From NCBI GenBank assembly GCA_964582715.1, contig CAZOSM010000003.1, positions 143,515 to 207,514 on the forward strand: a stretch of DNA of 64,000 nucleotides, written 5' to 3'. This DNA comes from MFZZ01 sp964582715. Its GTDB lineage: Bacteria > Patescibacteriota > Microgenomatia > UBA1406 > GWC2-37-13. Under the pieces are notes generated by a model, which ran no database searches, was not told where the DNA came from, and saw nothing but the letters and a program-made list of their open reading frames with translations. The position numbers and the translations under genes were made by a program. Positions within the stretch are counted from its first letter, which is position 1; each line of letters starts with the position of its first letter. Shown here piece after piece: positions 43,549 to 53,300 of this stretch.

Positions 43549-46500
43549 ATGGGATTAGTGCGCAATTTCTTTCGGTTTAAAAAAAATCATACACCTCTTA
43601 AAATGTTTCTAAAACACAAAACTCACTATCCTTCTTTTATAGCCCATATAAGTGATATTGTTCCATTTATTTTAAGGAGGAAAAAAATATCAAAGTCACA
43701 CACAATTGCCATACTCCTGGGGGGTATTTTTATTGCTTTTTTAGGAGGAATTATATTTAGAAATCAGATCTCCACTTTTTTTTCAAATCCAGGAGCAGAC
43801 CCTGTTGCATACTGGAAGTTTGATGAAGGAAATGGAGGGGGAGTTATAGATGCAACTGGAAATGAACATAACCTTACAATTAATGCTGCGCTCCGCCGCA
43901 CTTCGGAATTTTGTATACATGGCAATTGTCTTGAATTTGATGGAAATGGAGATTATGTGAGTAATGGTAATAGTGGTTCAGAAACGTTCACGTCTACAGA
44001 CACATGGACATCACCGGCGGATATTACCGAAGTAACAGTACAGGCAATTGGTGGAGGCGGTGGAGGAGGCCGGGCTAGAGGAAACCCCGCAACTGGTGGA
44101 GGTGGATCTGGCGGTTCCTATGCAGAAAAAATAGTAACTGTAGAGCCAGAAGAAGAGTACACCGTAAATGTGGGGATTGGAGGATCAGCTAGTTCAGGTA
44201 CCTCAGGTGCAGTACAGCATGGAGGAACAGGGCAACCAAGTTGGTTCGGCTCAACTAATACAGTTTATGCTCAAGGAGGTGCAGGGGGTTTAAGTGATGG
44301 AAATGTAAATAGTTCAAATGGTGTAGGGGCTACGGGCTCATCTGCTCTGAGTATTGGTGATACTATATATCGTGGAGGGAACGGAAGTACAGGAGTCTAT
44401 ACTTCTTCTACTGGATATAGTGGAGCTGGGGGTGGAGGAGCTGGAACAACTGGAGCTGGCGGAGATGCTAACCAGGGAATAGGAGGTACTGGAATTTCTT
44501 TATATGGTGGGAAAGGAGCAAATGGAGTGGGTAATAACTCAGTTGGAGCAACGGGTTTAACTTATGGAGGTGGAGGTTCTGGGGGAAAGGCAAATACGAC
44601 TACAGATAGAGATGGAGCAGCTGGGGCCAATGGATTAGTCATCCTTAGTTGGGGAGATGATCCAGAGTATTTCGGATCAGATACATTTACAATAGCAGGA
44701 TGGTTTAGAAGATCTACTGCAAGCCAGACAAGTTATATCGTGAGCCAATTTGGAGATGCAGGATTCAAAGTGTATATGAATGCAGATGGCACGGTTTCAT
44801 GTGGTATTGATGATGATTCAAGCTGGGGGCCAGATGCAGTTGTGTCTTCTACAGAAGACTATGATGATAGTGTTTGGCATCTGTTCCATTGTATCAAAAA
44901 TGGGACTTCGTCATTAACTCTCTACATAGATAGCGTACAGGCAGGGCAGAATACTTCCATCTCAGGTATAAGCACCTTAGTAAACACTGCTGCTTTTTAC
45001 ATCGGTATTGATTCAGATGGAAGTAGTAACGGCTGGCAGGGGTATTTGGATGAAATTAAATATTACGACTACGCTCGCTCAGCAAGTCAGATAAAAACCG
45101 AGTATGCTGCCCGTGGTACAACAAAAGGTATTTCTGCAAGTTTCGGCGCAAATGATATGGCAATGAGGCTTACAAATGGGTTGGTTGGTTATTGGAAGAT
45201 GGATGCAGGGACAGGGGCTAGTGTTGCAGATTTCAGTGGAAACAACAATACAGGGACTCTGGGAAATGGTAATTCTGCTCCTACATGGGTTGCGGGCAAG
45301 CTTGGAGGAGGGCTGGATTTTGATGGGACTGATGATTATATAAGTATTCCAGATAGTCCTTCACTTGTATTTGGTAATGGTACGTCCAGTAATCCGTTTT
45401 CTTTTTCAGTTTGGATCAAAGCAAATTCATTTGCTTCGTTTAATGGACTTGTTGCAAAAGGTTTTACACAAGAATGGTATATTTTTCTAGAAAACGGCAA
45501 ATTGAGTTTTACCATTGTAGATGATAGTACGAATGGATATATTTTTGAGCGATATCATAATACGACACTCCAAACAGACACATGGTACCATGTAGTTGCC
45601 TCTTATGATGGACTTAGTGGGGGTCAGGGAATGAACATGTATCTGAATGGACAGAATATGCAATCTACGCAAGTTTTCGATGTAGGTACATTTGTCGCAA
45701 TAGAGGATACAAATTCTACTTTTACAATAGGATTTGCGGAAGGATATGATTTTGCAGGTCTCATAGACGAAGTCCGTATCTACAACCGCGCTCTTTCTCA
45801 AGACGAAATTACCGCTCTGTACAATTATGTAGATGGCCCTGTCGGCCATTTTAAATTAGACGATAAAGTCTCTGGAGGAGAACAACCACTAGCCAATGCC
45901 TCTGCGCATTACTTAAGTGCGGTGACCAATGCGGGTGTAAACGGTATGAATTGTTTGATACAAGGAAAATTTGGTGGTGCCTGTCATTTTGATGGAGTGG
46001 ATGATTATATAACTGTAGATTCTTTTAATCCTCTTGCATCTGAGGTAGAGCCCACAGAATATTCGCTCTGGTCAGTTAGTGATGTCCCAAATGATTTTGA
46101 ATTTGATGGAAATGTAAATTTAGGTGTAAAGTTCCAGTCTTCTGAGGCTGGGACTGTTACTGGTATAAAGTTTTATAAACATTCCTCAAATACAGGCACA
46201 CATATTGGTAATCTATGGGATACAAGTGGGAATAAGCTTGCTGAGGCCACTTTTACCGACGAAACAAGTTCTGGTTGGCAGACAGTTGCTCTTTCTACAC
46301 CTGTAGATATAGAGGCAAATACAACCTATGTAGTTTCATATCATACCACGGTAGGTTATTCGAACAATTCCGGATATTTTTCTTCTTCCCATACCAATAG
46401 CCCACTAACTGCTCTAAGTAATGGATCTTCTGGGGGAAACGGTGTATATGCGTATAGTGGAAGCCCAACTTTCCCATCGAATACTTTCGGTTCTACTAAC

Positions 46501-49500
46501 TATTGGGTCGATGTGGTCTTTATAGAAACAACAAGTGAAGAAAATACTGATTTTAACGCAGATTCCGAGGCATTTAGTATTGGCGGGTGGATAAAAAAAC
46601 CTGAAATGTCTTTGGGAGGTGCAGGTGGAGATTCTACTGTGTTAAATTATACAGGTTTTGAAGGTGGGGCACTTCCTTCCAGTGGATCAAGAGGTGCAAT
46701 AGATCTCTATGATATAACCGATGGAACTCTGAATTATATTGAAGTACAGTCAGATAATAAAAGAACTGGAGAATATGCTCTCGGAACTATAGATTCATGT
46801 GATCTAAACGACGATGAGTATGTAGGGATTGCACAACCGGATGGAAATTCTTTCACGCGAGATAATGTCACTACTTGGGTCACATTTTATCTCTATCCTG
46901 AGACATCGCATTCTAGTGATATAGAAATCTTTCAGATAAACAGAGACAATTTTAATGCTGGCCCAGTGTATTTAAGATGGGAGGAGTCTTCAAATAATTT
47001 TTATCTTATGAATGCCGATTTCCAATCGAGTAGCACTACAACAATAACTCCAGATGAGTGGCATAAAATTGAGATCGAGTATGATGAGCTGGGAGGAGAG
47101 GCCACTTTATATGTAGATGGTGAAGAAAGAGTATCTATTGCTCCAGCAAGCACGAATACCACAACAGTATTTAATGAAGTTTGGTTTAAGGAGGGAGAAT
47201 GCGGTGGGGGAATTTATTATATTGATGACCTTGTTATTTCTACAGACAGAATTACTTATGATCCGCGTATTGTACGTATGGATGTGGATGGTGACGGTAA
47301 TAGTACCGACTGGGATGCAAGCAATGGCTATCAGGAAGTGGATGATGTCCCAGATGACGGCGATACAACATTTATCACATCTTCTACCAGTAATAATAAA
47401 CAACTTGTTAGTCTAGAAAGTGCTATCTCTGCAGGTGTTGATGCGAATGTGAAAGCAATCAAAACCCAGGCATTAGTGCGTGATACAGGTGGTTCTTCCA
47501 ACCTAGCAACGGTTGTACGTATTAGTGAAACCGATTATGATCAAGGAGAAGATAGAGATCCTGGGAGTAATTATAATTCTATAGGTTCTGTACTTGCGAC
47601 AAATCCAAATACCTTAGCAGCTTGGACACGTGAAGACCTTGATTCATTACAAGTGGGAGTATTGAATAATGCTTCTGCTGCTACTAGGGCAACATCTCTA
47701 TCAACGATGGTACTTATGGATGATGGAGTTGTAGATAGATATGTTTTCTCAAGGTATAAAAATAGTCAAGGATATAAAATGTGGTTTGATGAAAATGGAG
47801 CTATAAATTTTGGGATAGATGATGACTCTTCATGGACACCCGATGATATTGTAACTTCTACAAACACATTTGATGACAACATCTGGCATCATGTATATGC
47901 AGTAAAAGATGCAACCAATGCAATACGTTTATATGTTGACGGACAGCTCGTGGATTCTGATATCAGTATTGCGGCTACTGGTAGTGTTAAGAGTGGTTTA
48001 GCCGATCTTGTCTTTGGTACAGATCAACCTACATTCGGAGGATATTTTGATGGAATGCTTGATGACATCCGTATATACAACTATGCTCGAACTACTTCGG
48101 AAATAGTTTCTGATATGAATGCGGGTCACCCAGCTGTTGGTACGCCCGTTGGCTCTACAGTGTTGCATCTGAAAATGGATGAAGGGTATGGAACTACGGT
48201 GCTTGACTGGAGTCCGCAGGGGAATAATGGAATTTTTGGAACTGGTACTAGCGCTCCTACCTGGACTAGTAACGGAAAGTTCGGAAGGGCGCTGAGTTTT
48301 GATGGGACGGGAGACCTCGTAAACGTGGGCGACCCGGCCAATGAGAGCCTGGATTTTGGGACTGGAGATTTTTCAGTCTCTATCTGGGCAAAGACTACCT
48401 ATACTGCAGGGCAAACCCTTATAGCTAAAAGTGATCATGGGAGTAATACCGGTTGGAGCATAGATATGGACAACACATCAGCCGGGACAATCAGATTTAT
48501 ACTTGTCGATGATACGTCGAAGGGGGTAACTGGTGTAGGGGACATTAACGATGGTAACTGGCATCACATTGTGGGTGTAAGAAGTTCTGGAACTATGTAC
48601 TTATATCAGAATGGTAAGCTATTAGGGACAGATGCAGGAAATACAGATAATGTTTCTTCTTCTACTCCTCTAACTCTTGGAAGAAGGACAGGTTCAACTC
48701 CACAATCGTTTGTAGGAACACTTGATGAAGTAAAGATTTATCCGTTTGCCCTTACTGCCGACCAGGTAAAAATAGATATGAATCAGGCAAAAGCACAAGT
48801 TATGGGGGCAGGCTCAACGGGTGTGGGTGGAACTTCCCCTTCCGATTCAGCCAGTCGTGAATATTGTGTGCCGGGAGATACGGCCACATGTTCTGCGCCG
48901 GTTGGGGAATGGAAGTTTGATGAGGGAGTTGGTGGAACGGCACATGATACAAGTGGGAATGGGAACCACTGTAATTTGAGCAGTATGCCAGATCAATCCT
49001 GGGTAGTTGGGAAATATGGGTTATCACTTAATTTTCAAAAGACAGATGATGTCTTGAACTGTGGATCTGGAACAACCTTGGATACCCTATCTGCACTTAC
49101 AGTATCAGCATGGATCAAACCAAGACCGAGTAGCTCATATGAACAGATTGTAGCTAAAGCATCAAGTGCAACTCCAAATAATGGCTGGCTATTCGAATCA
49201 AATATGGCAAATAACACACTTGAATTTTGGGTAGATACGAGTAGTGGGAACGATCTCATAAGAATTTCTTCAAACAATGTATTGTCTGATAATATATGGC
49301 AGCATGTAGCTGTAACATGGAATGGAAGTCTTACAGCTACAAATATTAAAATGTATGTAAATGGTTCCGAAGTTTCGTATGCTACGACAACAAATGGAGG
49401 AGGTAGCAGAACAAGTGATAATAGTGCCAACCTGACGATTGGGAATGATATAAACACAGTAGATGATTATGATGGACAGATAGATGAAGTGCGTGTTTAT

Positions 49501-50301
49501 AACTATGTCCGTACTCCAGCTCAAATAGCCTGGGAATACAATCGGGGAGCTCCAGTTGCATATTATAAAATGAATGAATGTAGTGGAACGACAATAAATG
49601 ACTGGGGCCCAGATGGTAATGGTGGGTATAACGGAAATAATGGGACCCTTAATTTAGGGGCAAGCGGTGTGACTTCTGCTGGAGATTGTGATACCAATGC
49701 AAACACAGCCTGGTATAACGGTAGTGGTGGGAAGGTGGGAGGAAGTATCAGTTTAGATTCAAATGATGATTATATTTCAATTTCAGATGCAAGTGAACTA
49801 AGGCCAGGTAATGGCAGTTGGTCAATAAGTTTTTGGGGCAAATTTCCAAATTCAAATCAGCAAGGTTCCATCATTGCCAAATCACAAAGCAGTGGCGACT
49901 TTGAAGAGTATCATATAAGTATTGGAAATGACATTGATTTGAGTAATGGTGGTCAAAGAATGGGTTTTTCATTTAGACAATCGGGAAGCAATGAACGGCG
50001 TGTAATTTCGACTGCAGATGTGGTAGATAATACATGGCATTATTACACGTGGATAGCAGATAAAGACGCCAATAGTATCAAATTTTATGTTGATGGAATA
50101 AGTCATGCAGTTAGTGGAAATAATACTGGTTCATGGCCAACTATAGATAATACAGATTCATTAGTTTTCGGAAGACATTATGCAGGATCTGGAACACATA
50201 AAATAACTGGCCAGCTGGATGAAGTTAAAATTTTTAATTATGCCCTTACCCCAGCTCGAATTAAAACCGAGATGGCAGGCGGAGCAGTGCGGTTTGAGTA
50301 A
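43549..50301 (+). CDS. Giant LamG-array surface protein C with nested insertions, 2,250 aa
   Basis: The N-terminus (KKNHTPLK...HKTHYPSF) is cytoplasmic, the transmembrane helix is at 52-70, and 'GADPVAYWKFDEG' marks the start of LamG1. Six LamG units start near 84, 543, 763, 1538, 1783 and 2001. LamG1 is split by a glycine-rich domain (about 142-373). LamG3 is interrupted by a DUF4082 domain (about 835-995) and then by a further segment of about 370 aa. That segment contains another beta-sandwich ('DEWHKIEIEYDELGGEATLYVDG'; 'IYYIDDLVIS') and a stretch like tail-fibre sequences. LamG1 has the Cys pair FCIHGNC, the 'SREYCVPGDTATC' linker precedes LamG5, and the end is GGAVRFE. It is the founder of the C-F subgroup, which lacks DUF2341. 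The insertions make it about 50% longer than D-F. Confidence 0.9.
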   Translation: MGLVRNFFRFKKNHTPLKMFLKHKTHYPSFIAHISDIVPFILRRKKISKSHTIAILLGGIFIAFLGGIIFRNQISTFFSNPGADPVAYWKFDEGNGGGVIDATGNEHNLTINAALRRTSEFCIHGNCLEFDGNGDYVSNGNSGSETFTSTDTWTSPADITEVTVQAIGGGGGGGRARGNPATGGGGSGGSYAEKIVTVEPEEEYTVNVGIGGSASSGTSGAVQHGGTGQPSWFGSTNTVYAQGGAGGLSDGNVNSSNGVGATGSSALSIGDTIYRGGNGSTGVYTSSTGYSGAGGGGAGTTGAGGDANQGIGGTGISLYGGKGANGVGNNSVGATGLTYGGGGSGGKANTTTDRDGAAGANGLVILSWGDDPEYFGSDTFTIAGWFRRSTASQTSYIVSQFGDAGFKVYMNADGTVSCGIDDDSSWGPDAVVSSTEDYDDSVWHLFHCIKNGTSSLTLYIDSVQAGQNTSISGISTLVNTAAFYIGIDSDGSSNGWQGYLDEIKYYDYARSASQIKTEYAARGTTKGISASFGANDMAMRLTNGLVGYWKMDAGTGASVADFSGNNNTGTLGNGNSAPTWVAGKLGGGLDFDGTDDYISIPDSPSLVFGNGTSSNPFSFSVWIKANSFASFNGLVAKGFTQEWYIFLENGKLSFTIVDDSTNGYIFERYHNTTLQTDTWYHVVASYDGLSGGQGMNMYLNGQNMQSTQVFDVGTFVAIEDTNSTFTIGFAEGYDFAGLIDEVRIYNRALSQDEITALYNYVDGPVGHFKLDDKVSGGEQPLANASAHYLSAVTNAGVNGMNCLIQGKFGGACHFDGVDDYITVDSFNPLASEVEPTEYSLWSVSDVPNDFEFDGNVNLGVKFQSSEAGTVTGIKFYKHSSNTGTHIGNLWDTSGNKLAEATFTDETSSGWQTVALSTPVDIEANTTYVVSYHTTVGYSNNSGYFSSSHTNSPLTALSNGSSGGNGVYAYSGSPTFPSNTFGSTNYWVDVVFIETTSEENTDFNADSEAFSIGGWIKKPEMSLGGAGGDSTVLNYTGFEGGALPSSGSRGAIDLYDITDGTLNYIEVQSDNKRTGEYALGTIDSCDLNDDEYVGIAQPDGNSFTRDNVTTWVTFYLYPETSHSSDIEIFQINRDNFNAGPVYLRWEESSNNFYLMNADFQSSSTTTITPDEWHKIEIEYDELGGEATLYVDGEERVSIAPASTNTTTVFNEVWFKEGECGGGIYYIDDLVISTDRITYDPRIVRMDVDGDGNSTDWDASNGYQEVDDVPDDGDTTFITSSTSNNKQLVSLESAISAGVDANVKAIKTQALVRDTGGSSNLATVVRISETDYDQGEDRDPGSNYNSIGSVLATNPNTLAAWTREDLDSLQVGVLNNASAATRATSLSTMVLMDDGVVDRYVFSRYKNSQGYKMWFDENGAINFGIDDDSSWTPDDIVTSTNTFDDNIWHHVYAVKDATNAIRLYVDGQLVDSDISIAATGSVKSGLADLVFGTDQPTFGGYFDGMLDDIRIYNYARTTSEIVSDMNAGHPAVGTPVGSTVLHLKMDEGYGTTVLDWSPQGNNGIFGTGTSAPTWTSNGKFGRALSFDGTGDLVNVGDPANESLDFGTGDFSVSIWAKTTYTAGQTLIAKSDHGSNTGWSIDMDNTSAGTIRFILVDDTSKGVTGVGDINDGNWHHIVGVRSSGTMYLYQNGKLLGTDAGNTDNVSSSTPLTLGRRTGSTPQSFVGTLDEVKIYPFALTADQVKIDMNQAKAQVMGAGSTGVGGTSPSDSASREYCVPGDTATCSAPVGEWKFDEGVGGTAHDTSGNGNHCNLSSMPDQSWVVGKYGLSLNFQKTDDVLNCGSGTTLDTLSALTVSAWIKPRPSSSYEQIVAKASSATPNNGWLFESNMANNTLEFWVDTSSGNDLIRISSNNVLSDNIWQHVAVTWNGSLTATNIKMYVNGSEVSYATTTNGGGSRTSDNSANLTIGNDINTVDDYDGQIDEVRVYNYVRTPAQIAWEYNRGAPVAYYKMNECSGTTINDWGPDGNGGYNGNNGTLNLGASGVTSAGDCDTNANTAWYNGSGGKVGGSISLDSNDDYISISDASELRPGNGSWSISFWGKFPNSNQQGSIIAKSQSSGDFEEYHISIGNDIDLSNGGQRMGFSFRQSGSNERRVISTADVVDNTWHYYTWIADKDANSIKFYVDGISHAVSGNNTGSWPTIDNTDSLVFGRHYAGSGTHKITGQLDEVKIFNYALTPARIKTEMAGGAVRFE
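43976..44667 (+). other. Glycine-rich tail-fibre-like domain nested in LamG1 of protein C
   Basis: About 230 residues interrupt LamG1 between its 'FDGNGDYVSNG' strand and its 'DTFTIAGWFRRS' strand. The inserted part starts 'TFTSTDTWTSPADITEVTVQ', then repeats Gly runs (GGGGGGG, GGGGSGG, GAGGGGAG, YGGGGSGG), and ends 'GAAGANGLVILSW'. This matches the general form of glycine-rich domains of phage tail and bacterial surface proteins. No other protein in the array has it. Confidence 0.75.
46051..46540 (+). other. DUF4082 domain nested in LamG3 of protein C
   Basis: The encoded segment includes 'EYSLWSVSDVP', 'LGVKFQSSEAGTVTGIKFYK', 'NTGTHIGNLWDTSGNKLAEA', 'SGWQTVALSTPVDI' and 'NTTYVVSYHT'. These are the hallmarks of DUF4082, a beta-rich domain found in secreted carbohydrate-active and surface proteins. 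It lies between 'FDGVDDYITVDSFNP' and 'FSIGGWIKKP', inside one LamG fold. Confidence 0.85.
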
Positions 50302-50309
50302 CCTCGTAT

Positions 50310-50362
50310 ATATGTAATATAAAGATATCGTAATTCCATACAAAAGTTGCTACACTAATAAC
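50310..50362 (+). repeat. Duplicated intergenic segment upstream of gene D
   Basis: This segment is nearly identical to 59042-59096 upstream of gene F, including 'GATATCGTAATTCC' and the promoter box. The duplication unit of the array therefore included the upstream control region. Confidence 0.75.
50348..50356 (+). promoter_or_regulatory. Extended -10 promoter of LamG gene D
   Basis: TGCTACACT lies 6 nt before the ATG at 50363 and matches the boxes before C, E, F and G. No Shine-Dalgarno is present. Confidence 0.6.
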
Positions 50363-53300
50363 ATGGGATTATTCCGCAAGCTGCCATTTTTTAAGAAAAA
50401 AAATCACACTCCTTTATCTTTTCATATAAATAAAAAAATATACTACCCATCATTTTATGCTAAGATAAAATCTTACATTCCTTCCGTACAAGTATCTTTT
50501 AAGAGGTCTCAGTTCTGGAAAGAGCCAAAATATATAGCGTTTGTTGCATCAGGCCTCTTTATTGCATTACTGGGAGGTATTATCTTTAGAAATCAGATCT
50601 CAACATTCTTCTCAAGTGTAGGAGCAGATCCTATTGCATATTGGAGATTTGATGAAGGGCAAGGCAGTACTACTAATGATGCAGTAGGGAACAATACTGG
50701 TACCCTTGGCACAGGAAACAGTGCCCCAGTGTGGCAGTTCTCTGATCAGTGTATCAGTGAAAAGTGTTTCTTTTTTGATGGCACAAACGATTATATTACG
50801 CTTGGATCTCCTTCGACTCTTGATAATTTACCATCGAGTAATTTTACTATTTCAGCATGGATTTATGATAGTCATACGGGTACAGATACATGGGGAACCA
50901 TTTTCGGAACATACCTTAACTCTATTGGCTGGTCTTTAAGAACTTTTTCAGATAGTACCACCGGAGCACGTTCTCTTTATTTCCAAGCACCGACATCTGG
51001 TACAGATCACAATGCACAAACCTATTATGGATCCATTCCACAAAATAAATGGACTCATGTGGCAGCTGTCTGGAATGCATCTTCTCGGACAGTTAAGTTA
51101 TATATCAATGGACAAGAACCAAGCTATATTACATATTCAACTCCCAGTGGAACATATAGCTCAGATGCTACACGTGATAAATATATAGGATTGCTTCCCC
51201 ATAATGGAGGGATTCAACCATTTAAAGGCAGAATAGATGATGTGAAGGTTCATACATATGCTTTAACAACAGCTCAGATCAAAGCAGAACTTGCAGCACG
51301 AGGGACAGTGCATGGATTAACTGCACGATTTGGAGATGATGATATGAATCGCAGGTTATCTGATGGACTAGTTGGGTATTGGAAGATGGGTGAAAGCGCG
51401 AATGATAGCTGTAGCGGTGGGCAGGATGTATGTGATAGTTCTGGGAATGGAAATCATGCAACAGCAACAGGTACCACCATCAGCTCAACTGAAGCTAAAT
51501 ATAATAGTTTTGGACGGGATTTTTCTGGTAGTTTTAATAATTTTGTAGCAATACCTGACAATGCGACTTTTACAGGCGGAGATGAGATGACCGTGAGCCT
51601 TTGGATAAAGCCAGATACGATAGATGATTTTGATGTGTATGTATCACAAGGAGATAGGACTTTTAATCATGCAGCATTTATGTTGAATAGTACAAGTGGA
51701 GGAGATCAACTGCGTGTAGATATTTCATCTAACGGTACAGATTATTCTAATTGGGTAAGTAATGCTTCGTTAAGTTTAAATACCTGGACACATATTACGG
51801 TAACTTTTAATAGAGGAATTGTAAAGATTTATTTTAATGGTCAGTTGGATAGCGCACATACAGAAGCTCCTTTTTCGGATAGTATATATAATTCAAATCA
51901 GCCAATACTCCTTGGCAGGCGTACTGCATACGCAAGTGAGCGATTGTTTGACGGCACAATGAATGAACTGCGTATTTACAATCGAGCACTTGACCCTTTA
52001 GAAGTACAAGCTCTATACGAATGGGCACCGGGACCTATTCATGAATACAATTTCAATTCAGTTTCAGGTACTACTGTACTTGATGAGGGGTCTTCTTCCA
52101 AGATAAATGGCACACTTACTTCAGGGGCAGTCATTACGAATGGAAAATATGGAAAAGGAGTTTTGTTCAATGGTGAAGACTCATATATTGATTTTGATTC
52201 AAATGAATTGTATCAAGAGACAAATGCATTTAGTATCACAAGCTGGATTTATATTGCATCATTTTCGTCAGATCCAGTCATTATATGTGATCAAAATGAC
52301 TCAGGATCATGTTTTTTTGCATCAGCAAATTGGAGAAGTGTAACCAATGCTCTTCATTACTGTGGTGATTCGGAATGTTCTGATGGCAGTTATAACGGAA
52401 ATAGTATAAGTAACGTTATCAAGCTAAATCAATGGCAGCATGTAGCAATGAGTTATAATGGAACAAATACGTGCAGATTTTATGTTGATGGAGTAGATGT
52501 GACTTCGGATGCCACTTGTGGAGAGACGAGTGAAGTATATTCTCATAGAATTGGAGGTGGATCTCTAAATGTTACCAATGGTTCACTGGATGAAGTTAAA
52601 ATATATGACTATGAGCTTTCTACTGTACAAGTTATTCAAGATATGAATGCGGGCCACCCTGCACCAGGCTCACCAGTGGGATCGGCGATTGCATATTATA
52701 AACTTGATGAAGGTTATGGAACGACAGTATATAATTCAGGAAATGCAGGTTCTACTCTTAATGGCACATTTGGGACAGGTACCAGTTCTCCCACATGGAG
52801 TAATAGTGGTAAATATGACAAAGGTGTTCTTTTTGATGGTTCTAATGATGCAATTGTAATACAAGATAATCAGGCGTTACAATTTGGGACAGGAAATTTT
52901 AGCGTATCTGCCTGGATTTATCCAACTGTTACAGATCTAGGCTGCTGCGATCAAAGCACTATTATTTCTAAAAACTATACTGGCTTTGAATATATTATTC
53001 ATCAAGGTTTCTTACGAGCATATCTTGGTGGCGCTACAGCGGTAATAAGCGGGACACAGCCATTATCTTCAAACAGGTGGTATCATGTATTATTAACTCG
53101 CTCAGGTTCAACAGTGACTTCTTATATTAATGGAGAGGTAGATTCAGTTGGAGTAAGCTCATCTTCGGTAAGTAACATAGGTACGAATGTAAATATCGGT
53201 CAGCGTACAGGAAATGCATTAATGGCTTTTAATGGAATTATTGATGAGGTTAAAATATATAATTTTGCCTTCACAGCAGATCAAGCAAAAGTAGAGTTTA

